Shown here: positions 6,449-12,857 of the stretch, one piece after another
Position numbering within the stretch: position 1 is the first letter of the stretch
How the letters are laid out: each line of letters starts with the position of its first letter
DNA from: Clostridiales bacterium UBA4821
GTDB lineage: Bacteria; Bacillota; Clostridia; Acetivibrionales; UBA4821
DNA length: 17,161 nucleotides
Direction of reading: 5' to 3'
Assembly (NCBI GenBank): GCA_002402315.1
Contig: DHFP01000178.1
Coordinates: forward strand, 12,551-29,711
The notes under the pieces: generated by a model
The model's database searches: none
What the model was told of the DNA's origin: nothing
What the model saw: the letters and a program-made list of their open reading frames with translations, nothing else
Position numbers and translations under genes: made by a program

Positions 6449-8560
6449 ATGAGTAAGAAATTTTCCATGCAGCTGGCTGGAAGAACATTAGAGGTTGAAA
6501 CCGGGAAATTATCACAACTTTCCAACGGCTCAGCCTTGATTAGGTATGGTGAAACTGTAGTATTGGTTAACGCTACTGCTTCGAAAACCCCTAGAGAAGG
6601 AATTGATTTTTTCCCTCTTAGTGCAGACTATGAAGAGAGACTATATGCAGTTGGTAAAATACCAGGTAGTTTCTTGAAGAGGGAAGGAAGGCCATCAGAA
6701 AAGGCAATATTAACATCACGGGTAATTGATAGACCAATTAGACCTTTATTCCCAAAAGATATGAGGAATGATGTTTCAGTTGTAGCAACTGTTCTATCTG
6801 TAGGTCAGGATAATTCACCTGAAATAGCAGCAATGATTGGGTCATCAGTTGTTTTAAGCATTTCAGACATACCTTTTAACGGACCTACAGGTTCAGTTCT
6901 GGTTGGTTACGTAGATGGTCAGTTAGTTATAAATCCGACTGTTGACCAACGTGAAAAGACTGAGATGAGTATTATAGTGTCTGGTACAAGTGAAAAGATA
7001 ATAATGATAGAAGCTGGAGCAAATGAAATACCTGAAGATATAATGCTTGAAGGTATTATGAAGGCACATGAAGAAATAAAAACAATAGTAGATTTTATAG
7101 ATGGAATTGTAAAAGAAGTAGGGAAGCCCAAGTTTGAGTATGTATCCTCTGAAGTTGATAGTGAAATATTTAAAGATATTGAGGAATATGCCAAGGACAA
7201 GCTTAAAGATGCCGTGCAAGCTGTTGAAAAACAGGTAAGAGAAGATAAACTTATTAAGCTTAATGAAGAAGTTCAGGTACACTTTGCGGATAAATATCCA
7301 GAACAGAAAGCAGCTATCTCAGAATGTATGTATAAACTGGAGAAAAAAACAGTACGAAAACTAATTCTTGAAGAAGGAAAAAGGCCTGATGGTAGAGGAA
7401 TAGATGAAATTAGACCCTTGTCAGCTGAGGTTGGCATATTGCCTCGAACCCACGGTTCAGGACTATTCTCAAGAGGTCAGACACAAGTACTTACAGTAGT
7501 TACATTAGGAGCTGTAGGAGATGAGCAGATGCTTGATGGAATAGAAGAAGAGGAAAGCAAAAGATATATGCACCACTATAATTTTCCTCCTTATAGTGTA
7601 GGCGAGGCACGACCATTGAGAGGACCGGGAAGAAGAGAGATAGGTCACGGAGCATTAGCTGAACGTGCCTTGGAGCCGGTTATACCTGATGAAACTGAAT
7701 TTCCTTATACTATAAGGCTTGTTTCGGAAGTATTGAGTTCAAATGGATCTACATCCCAAGGAAGTGTATGTGGCAGTACACTGGCCCTAATGGATGCCGG
7801 AGTACCAATTAAAGCACCGGTAGCAGGTATTTCAGCTGGTTTAGTAACTGATGAAAATGATAAAAATAAATATGTCATGATAACTGATATACAAGGATTG
7901 GAAGATTTCTTTGGTGATATGGACTTTAAGGTTGCTGGTACAAAGAAAGGTATTACAGCAATTCAAGTAGACATAAAGATTGATGGGTTAACTAAAGAAA
8001 TAATTAAAGAGGCATTAGAGAAGACTAGAATAGCTCGGGAATATATACTGGATGAAGTAATGCTAAAAGCCATTGCAGAACCAAGGAAAGAACTTTCAAA
8101 ATATGCACCTAAGATACTTACTACAACAATTGATCCTGAAAAGATTAGAGAAGTAATTGGCCCGGGCGGTAAGATGATTAACAAAATTATTGCGGAAACA
8201 GGTGCCAAAATTGACATAGAAGATGATGGAAGGGTATTCGTTGCTGCTATAGACATTGAGGGAGCAATAAAGGCCATTAAGCTAATTGAAGGAATAGCTA
8301 AAGATGTTGAAATAGGCCAAATATATTTAGGAAAAGTACAAAGAATTACAACATTTGGAGCCTTTGTCGAGGTTTTACCAGGTAAAGAAGGCTTGGTTCA
8401 TATATCCAAGCTTGATACTCAACGCGTCAATAAGGTTGAGGATGTTGTAAAAATAGGAGACGAGATAATGGTAAAAGTAATGGAGATTGATAAGCAAGGT
8501 AGAATTAATCTTTCAAGAAAAGATGCCATGGTTACAACAAGTCCATCTGAAGAAGAATAG
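6449..8560 (+). CDS. pnp: Polyribonucleotide nucleotidyltransferase (PNPase)
   Basis: PNPase is a phosphorolytic 3'-5' exoribonuclease that degrades mRNA, as a trimer. The 703-aa length is normal. Domains run in order: RNase PH 1 (about 10-140), the all-helical linker domain, RNase PH 2 from about 320 (EGKRPDGRGIDEIRPLSAEVG, RTHGSGLFSRGQTQ), the catalytic acidic segment GDMDFKVAGT (489-498), the KH domain with IGPGGKMINKI (570-580), and the S1 domain (about 622-690, GKVQRITTFGAFVEVLPGKEGLVHISKL in two halves). The acidic tail ends in SEEE. The ATG at 6449 follows AAGGAGG with 7-nt spacing. It lies downstream of rpsO, as in most bacteria, but separated by the foldback repeat. Confidence 0.98.
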   Translation: MSKKFSMQLAGRTLEVETGKLSQLSNGSALIRYGETVVLVNATASKTPREGIDFFPLSADYEERLYAVGKIPGSFLKREGRPSEKAILTSRVIDRPIRPLFPKDMRNDVSVVATVLSVGQDNSPEIAAMIGSSVVLSISDIPFNGPTGSVLVGYVDGQLVINPTVDQREKTEMSIIVSGTSEKIIMIEAGANEIPEDIMLEGIMKAHEEIKTIVDFIDGIVKEVGKPKFEYVSSEVDSEIFKDIEEYAKDKLKDAVQAVEKQVREDKLIKLNEEVQVHFADKYPEQKAAISECMYKLEKKTVRKLILEEGKRPDGRGIDEIRPLSAEVGILPRTHGSGLFSRGQTQVLTVVTLGAVGDEQMLDGIEEEESKRYMHHYNFPPYSVGEARPLRGPGRREIGHGALAERALEPVIPDETEFPYTIRLVSEVLSSNGSTSQGSVCGSTLALMDAGVPIKAPVAGISAGLVTDENDKNKYVMITDIQGLEDFFGDMDFKVAGTKKGITAIQVDIKIDGLTKEIIKEALEKTRIAREYILDEVMLKAIAEPRKELSKYAPKILTTTIDPEKIREVIGPGGKMINKIIAETGAKIDIEDDGRVFVAAIDIEGAIKAIKLIEGIAKDVEIGQIYLGKVQRITTFGAFVEVLPGKEGLVHISKLDTQRVNKVEDVVKIGDEIMVKVMEIDKQGRINLSRKDAMVTTSPSEEE

Positions 8561-8594
8561 TATATGATTTAATATTTCCTTAATAATAATATTG

Positions 8595-8631
8595 ATAAAA
8601 TCGCTTAAATTCGTTGTTTGAGCGATTTTAT
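8595..8631 (+). terminator. Intrinsic terminator after pnp
   Basis: The arm starting at 8595 pairs with the arm ending at 8631: 15 pairs including one G-U, core AAAATCGCTTAAA / TTTGAGCGATTTT, with a 7-nt loop at 8610-8616. The descending arm ends in TTTTA followed by a T-rich stretch. It closes the translation/RNA block. Confidence 0.85.
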
Positions 8632-8653
8632 TCTATTTAATAATGAAATTTTA

Positions 8654-8662
8654 TGCTATAAT
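8654..8662 (+). promoter_or_regulatory. Extended -10 promoter of the corA-like gene
   Basis: TGCTATAAT contains a perfect TATAAT (8657-8662) preceded by TGn, the extended -10 element. The -35 region at the expected distance (about 8634-8639) is poor. It lies 53 bases before the start codon and just after the pnp terminator. Confidence 0.65.
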
Positions 8663-8714
8663 TTAATTGCTTTCATATTTTACACGTTTTTATTATTAAT
8701 TGAGGTGACATATC

Positions 8715-9689
8715 ATGCTTTTCTTTAGAAAAAAGAAAACTGTTATTATTCCAAAAAAACCTGAAACAGAAATTAAGGAAGTATGCTTTAATGGGTTAAC
8801 TTGGATAGATATTGTCCGGCCGGATGATGATGAAATAAACTTCCTGAAGAATCGGTTCAATTTTCATGAACTATTATTAGAGGACTGCATGTCTGAGAAT
8901 CAGCGTTCTAAGGTAGATGACTACGAAGACTACTTTTTTCTTGTACTTCATTTTCCCAGATATAAAAAAGATATAGGAAGACTTGTTTCGGAAGAAGTTG
9001 ATATATTTATAAGCAACAACTATATAGTAACACTACACGAAGGAGAATTAAAACCATTAGTTAGATTTTTTCACTTATTATATGAAAAAGAAGAATCTAG
9101 AGAAAGGTATATGAAAAACGGTTCAAGTATACTCCTTTCAGAGATTTTAAGAAGGCTTTTTGATTACTGCTTCCCTATGCTTGACAAAATTGGTTCTTCA
9201 ATGGATAGTATTCAAAAAGAAATATTTAGAAACCGTTCATTAGAGATAGTTGAAAATATATCTAAGGTTAAAATGCAAATAATTAATTATAGGAAAATAA
9301 TTAAGCCTCTTAGACCGGTTGTATTATCATTAGAAAAATTATTAAAAAGATATATACCTGAAGACATGGAAATATATTTTGATGATATTAGCGATAAGAT
9401 TGAAAAAATATGGGATTCACTAGAAAACTATAAAGAGGTCATCGATTCAATACAAGTAACACATGAATCATTAACATCATACGGTATTAACAAATTAATG
9501 ACTTTCTTTACAGTGATATCGGCAATTGTATTACCAATGACATTTATCAGTGGTATGTTTTCTATGAATGTGCAAGGAATACCTTTAAGCACTATCCATA
9601 ACAGTTTTTGGCTAGTCTCCATGATAGTGTTTATACCATCAATCTTTTTGGGATTATATATTTACCTAAAGAAGAATGAATGGTTCTAG
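8715..9689 (+). CDS. CorA-family divalent-cation transporter with SMN in place of GMN
   Basis: CorA proteins are pentameric inner-membrane channels for Mg2+ (Co2+, Ni2+), or Zn2+ in ZntB. The 324-aa product has a large N-terminal cytoplasmic domain and a long helix (about 170-260). Two C-terminal membrane segments follow (about 262-280 and 297-317), with a basic KKNEW end, the CorA topology. The loop after TM1 reads TFISGMFSMNVQGIP, whereas CorA normally has YGMN. Residue 283 (TCT at 9561-9563) is therefore Ser instead of the signature Gly, while Met284 and Asn285 are kept. The ATG at 8715 follows GAGGTG. It forms a single-gene unit with its own promoter and terminator. Family membership is firm; the ion is not assignable. 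Confidence 0.92.
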   Translation: MLFFRKKKTVIIPKKPETEIKEVCFNGLTWIDIVRPDDDEINFLKNRFNFHELLLEDCMSENQRSKVDDYEDYFFLVLHFPRYKKDIGRLVSEEVDIFISNNYIVTLHEGELKPLVRFFHLLYEKEESRERYMKNGSSILLSEILRRLFDYCFPMLDKIGSSMDSIQKEIFRNRSLEIVENISKVKMQIINYRKIIKPLRPVVLSLEKLLKRYIPEDMEIYFDDISDKIEKIWDSLENYKEVIDSIQVTHESLTSYGINKLMTFFTVISAIVLPMTFISGMFSMNVQGIPLSTIHNSFWLVSMIVFIPSIFLGLYIYLKKNEWF

Positions 9690-9734
9690 TATAAAAATAT
9701 ATAAGTAATCTTTCTCTATTTAAATAATATTTTC

Positions 9735-9770
9735 AAAAAAAATAAGAACAATACTGTTCTTATTTTTTTT
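9735..9770 (+). terminator. Intrinsic terminator after the corA-like gene
   Basis: A perfect 16-bp stem, AAAAAAAATAAGAACA (9735-9750) with its complement 9755-9770, has a 4-nt loop ATAC and ends in eight T residues. The A-tract on the other arm makes it usable in both directions. Confidence 0.9.
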
Positions 9771-9837
9771 GCCTTTATTAAATTTATTTAACTGGATAAT
9801 TAACTTTTTATCAGGTTATGTTATCAATATGCCAAGA

Positions 9838-9871
9838 TATATATAGCAATGTTAAGCTATTGCCATATATA
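9838..9871. repeat. Small AT-rich hairpin upstream of spoIVB
   Basis: Arms 9838-9850 and 9859-9871 pair over 13 positions with one A-C mismatch (core GCAAT/ATTGC), with an 8-nt loop. There is no T-tract on either side. The function is unknown. The rest of 9771-9977 is AT-rich, and I could not identify a convincing sigma-G, sigma-F or sigma-A promoter for spoIVB in it. Confidence 0.45.
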
Positions 9872-9977
9872 ACAATATATTCTTTAATAATTATTATATT
9901 TCGGTAATAACAAATAAATACAACAAAAAATAAACGTTTATACTTATGCAAGTTGCATCTTTAGGAGGATTATATTT

Positions 9978-11309
9978 ATGAACTCAAATAAGAACAAAAG
10001 AAGTATAATAAAACGATTTACATTAGTGTTAGTATTATTGTTACTTATTCTTACTATTCTTTATGTACAAGCTTTATTTACAATTCCAAGTGAGCTATTA
10101 ATAATTAACGGAGAAGATTATATATGCAATTTTAAATCGCCTGTTTACATTGGCTTATTAGCAGATAAACAAGGAGAATTAAGATTAAATGGCAGAGTAA
10201 TATCTTCAAACGGCATGAAACTAAGTCTATTCTCTCCATTTACATTGCGAAGCAATAATGTTGAGAAGGTTAATTTAAAACTGAAATTATTTGGAATAAT
10301 TCCTTTAAAAACAATGGTAGTTGATGTAGTACCTAATAAAGCGGTAATTCCATGTGGAAATACAGTAGGTGTTAAAATTTATACTATTGGTGTACTGGTT
10401 GTTGGTACGTCACAAATTGATGGTGCAGATGGAAGAGGTCATGAACCATATTTATCTGCCGGAATAAAACCTGGAGACTATATCATAGAAATAAATAATA
10501 AAGAAATAAAGGGTATTAATGATGTTGTAAACATCATGGATACTTCAACCGGACAACCTCTAACAGTCAAATTAAATAGAAATAACAATATAATAAAAAC
10601 TATAATAAAACCAGTTAAATCTCAAGATAATATATTTAAAATGGGACTTTGGTTGAGGGATAGTACTGCTGGTATAGGTACTATGACCTTTTATGATCCC
10701 GAAACAAAAATATTTGGCGCTCTCGGGCACGGCATAACAGACGTAGATACCGGTACACTTATGAAGATAGATAATGGTGAAATATTAAATTCTAATATCA
10801 TTAATGTAAAAAAAGGTTTAAAAGGTTCTCCCGGCGAACTAAGAGGCGTTTTCCTTGAAAACGGAGGAGGCTTAGGAAGAATAATTGAAAATAGTGAGTG
10901 TGGAATATTCGGCAAAATAACTAATGATAAAACTATAATTCCACAAAATAATAATGCAATACCTATTGCTATAAGGACACAAATAAAAGAGGGGCCTGCT
11001 CAAATTATATCAAACATATCAGGAAGTAGTACTAATGTTTATAATATTGATATACAAAAAATATATCGAAACAATACGAGCAGTTCAAAAAGCATGATTG
11101 TAAAAATTACTGATGAAAGATTATTAAACTATACAGGCGGAATAGTACAGGGAATGTCAGGCAGCCCAATAATACAAAACGGGAGGCTGGTTGGTGCAAT
11201 AACTCATGTCCTGGTCAATGATCCAACAAGAGGTTATGGAGTGTTCATAGAATGGATGATTGAAAAAATTCATGGCATATCAGAACAGTCCCTAAAAAAT
11301 GCAAGTTAA
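9978..11309 (+). CDS. spoIVB: SpoIVB-type sporulation serine peptidase (family S55)
   Basis: In Bacillus, SpoIVB is made in the forespore under sigma-G and crosses the inner forespore membrane. It cleaves SpoIVFA to trigger pro-sigma-K processing. The 443-aa product has one N-terminal membrane segment (about 12-33). A PDZ domain (about 125-205) contains AGIKPGDYIIEINNKEI. The S55 peptidase domain follows. His251 lies in GALGHGI, Asp379 in KITDERL and Ser394 in GGIVQGMSGSPI. The spacings match the B. subtilis triad (H236, D363, S378) almost exactly, so it should be active. The start at 9978 follows AGGAGG by 9 bases. In many Bacillus and Clostridium genomes spo0A follows spoIVB; here a convergent recombinase does, so this may be a paralogue. 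Confidence 0.94.
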   Translation: MNSNKNKRSIIKRFTLVLVLLLLILTILYVQALFTIPSELLIINGEDYICNFKSPVYIGLLADKQGELRLNGRVISSNGMKLSLFSPFTLRSNNVEKVNLKLKLFGIIPLKTMVVDVVPNKAVIPCGNTVGVKIYTIGVLVVGTSQIDGADGRGHEPYLSAGIKPGDYIIEINNKEIKGINDVVNIMDTSTGQPLTVKLNRNNNIIKTIIKPVKSQDNIFKMGLWLRDSTAGIGTMTFYDPETKIFGALGHGITDVDTGTLMKIDNGEILNSNIINVKKGLKGSPGELRGVFLENGGGLGRIIENSECGIFGKITNDKTIIPQNNNAIPIAIRTQIKEGPAQIISNISGSSTNVYNIDIQKIYRNNTSSSKSMIVKITDERLLNYTGGIVQGMSGSPIIQNGRLVGAITHVLVNDPTRGYGVFIEWMIEKIHGISEQSLKNAS

Positions 11310-11323
11310 TGAATATCTAAACT

Positions 11324-11350
11324 TAAAGAGCCAAATAATCTGGCTCTTTA
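11324..11350. terminator. Shared bidirectional terminator between spoIVB and the recombinase
   Basis: TAAAGAGCCA (11324-11333) and TGGCTCTTTA (11341-11350) form a perfect 10-bp stem around a 7-nt loop. It starts 15 bases after the spoIVB stop and lies 8 bases beyond the stop of the convergent minus-strand gene. Short T-rich stretches follow on both strands, so it can serve both genes. Confidence 0.75.
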
Positions 11351-11357
11351 TTATTTG

Positions 11358-12422
11358 TTAATCTCTAAGCTTATATTGCTTTAATGCCCTACGTTTTCTT
11401 TCAACATTTAATTCCGCATAATGTTTTTTAGTGGTTTCAACGCTTTTATGTCCTAATAATTCAGCAACCAGGTAGACATCGCAAACTTCATTATAGAGAT
11501 TTGTTCCAAAGGTTCTCCTTAATGCGTGCGGTGTTATATTCTTTATAATTCCGCATTTTCTACTATATTTCTTAATCATATTTCGAACTGTTTTTTCGTC
11601 AATACGCCTTTTTTGAGATGAAAGGAAGAAGGCCGGCTGATGATCTGCTGCTATGCCTGGAGTATTAATCCTTTCTTCGTAATACTTTTTCAGAATGCTT
11701 ATAACTTCATCATTGCAAAAAATGATTTCTTCATTTTGACCTTTCCGGGTAACTTTAAAATGACTATCCTTAAAATTTATATCATTAATATTTAAATTTA
11801 CAAGTTCTGATACACGGATTCCAGTGCCAAGAAGGGTTGTAGCTATTGCAATATCCCTGGTCTTAGTAGAATCAAAAAATGCCTTTTCTTTCTTGGATAA
11901 GCCGCTGCCTTTTTCAATAGTGTCAAGAAACAATACGACCTCATCAACAGATAGCTTCGACTTGATTTTATCACTTATTTTAGGCATTTTAACAAGTTGT
12001 GTAATATCCTTTTCGATTAGTTCGGACGAGTATAAGTAATCAAATAAAGATCTTAGCGATGATAGTTTACGCATTTTGCCTTGTTTATCGTTTTGGATAC
12101 CTAGTGTAACAGTTTTTCCGGTGTGAGTATCATATGTTACATTGTAATTTTCAAGATATAATAAGTAATCTTCTATGTCTATTTTTACCAGTTCCTTAAT
12201 GTGATTAATATTAAATTGTTTAATGTTATTAATATCCTTAAATTTTGAAAGAGTCTTTAGAAACTCAAGAAATATTTTAGCATCTTTACAATAGGCAATC
12301 TTGGTGTTTAATGAAGTAGTGTTTTTAATATATCTTTGAATAAAATTAAAGACGAATTCAGGAAGTTCAGACAGTCGATTTTTTAACTCGTCCAATTTTT
12401 TAGTGTTACTATTAATTGGCAT
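11358..12422 (-). CDS. Tyrosine site-specific recombinase, XerS-like layout
   Basis: The product is a tyrosine recombinase of 354 aa. The catalytic domain shows the first Arg in LLGTGIRVSELVNLNI, the Lys region TRKGQNEEI, the HxxR box TPHALRRTFGTNLY, the LLGHKSVETT segment and the nucleophile Tyr in KKHYAEL. The N-terminal half is a core-binding domain of about 180 residues, longer than in XerC/XerD (about 300 aa total). Its opening pattern of helices (LDELKNRLSELPEFVFNFI and onward) resembles streptococcal XerS (about 356 aa), which resolves chromosome dimers alone. The assignment to XerS rests on memory of that family. The ATG at 12422 follows GGAGG with 7-nt spacing. No transposase or phage gene is adjacent. 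A mobile-element integrase is the alternative. Confidence 0.88.
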   Translation of the reverse strand: MPINSNTKKLDELKNRLSELPEFVFNFIQRYIKNTTSLNTKIAYCKDAKIFLEFLKTLSKFKDINNIKQFNINHIKELVKIDIEDYLLYLENYNVTYDTHTGKTVTLGIQNDKQGKMRKLSSLRSLFDYLYSSELIEKDITQLVKMPKISDKIKSKLSVDEVVLFLDTIEKGSGLSKKEKAFFDSTKTRDIAIATTLLGTGIRVSELVNLNINDINFKDSHFKVTRKGQNEEIIFCNDEVISILKKYYEERINTPGIAADHQPAFFLSSQKRRIDEKTVRNMIKKYSRKCGIIKNITPHALRRTFGTNLYNEVCDVYLVAELLGHKSVETTKKHYAELNVERKRRALKQYKLRD

Positions 12423-12490
12423 AAATAAACCTCCAAAAACAACAAATTATTTATCTTGAAAAAATACATAAACAGATTGAGTAATTTTAC

Positions 12491-12534
12491 CACACAACTA
12501 TTCTATAAAGTTTTCTTTACAGAATAGTTGTGTG
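12491..12534. repeat. 44-bp palindrome upstream of the recombinase
   Basis: Arms 12491-12510 and 12515-12534 are complementary at 19 of 20 positions (one A-C mismatch), flanking a TTTT loop. The outer arm reads CACACAACTATTCT. It lies 69 bases upstream of the recombinase start. No T-run follows in either direction, so a terminator is unlikely. It could be an operator, a recombination site or a foldback transposon remnant; nothing in the sequence decides between them. Confidence 0.7.
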
Positions 12535-12628
12535 TATCCTTTTATATCATTATTAATCTGAATATCATTCTATAAAAAACTTTCAACTAATATTTTTCTC
12601 TTTGCAGTTATCAAACTTGCAAACTTTT

Positions 12629-12745
12629 CTATAGGATGTCCATAGCAGTGCAAGCAGTCAGATAAAGACTCATTGTTTCGAGTGTAACCGGATCAATTAA
12701 CGCTACATCCGGAACAACAGTCTTGCTGATATAGGTTTTAAATAT
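12629..12745 (-). pseudogene. Remnant of an iron-dependent alcohol dehydrogenase
   Basis: Read on the minus strand from 12745 to the TAG at 12629-12631, this frame gives about 38 codons containing SKTVVPDVALIDPVTLETMS and then LYLTACTAMDIL. This matches the conserved segment of group III iron-containing alcohol dehydrogenases, typically written VPDVALIDPELT...LTAATGMDALTHAIE. The reading ends just where THAIE would begin. Neither the N-terminal NAD-binding part nor the C-terminal metal ligands are present on either side. It is a short decayed fragment with no start codon. Confidence 0.6.
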
Positions 12746-12788
12746 TATATATAAAAAAATGATTATAAGCAAATATTAATAAATGTCA

Positions 12789-12830
12789 AAAAGATACAAC
12801 CATATTCAAATTTATATGGCTGTATCTTTT
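12789..12830 (-). terminator. Intrinsic terminator of the amt-mcp gene
   Basis: On the minus-strand transcript a 17-bp stem (12830-12814 with 12805-12789, one G-U pair, 8-nt loop) ends in a run of five U. It lies 27 bases after the stop codon of the ammonium transporter fusion. On the plus strand the same pairing has an A-C mismatch, which favours use on the minus strand. Confidence 0.9.
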
Positions 12831-12857
12831 ATGATGGGGAGAAGAACTAATACTTGG

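Noticed and set aside
6919..8277. Several minus-strand open frames of 93-119 aa inside pnp
   Set aside because: They are antisense shadows of a fully conserved gene, with no recognisable domain or start signal.
9900..9977. Sigma-G or sigma-F promoter for spoIVB
   Set aside because: No pair of elements with the right sequences and spacing could be found. TTTATACTTA is only loosely like a -10 and has no partner.
12435..12465. Possible XerS-type dif site, because ATTTATCTTGAAA resembles one arm of the streptococcal difSL site
   Set aside because: Only one arm matches, the opposite arm does not, and the comparison sequence is recalled from memory. It also overlaps the recombinase leader.
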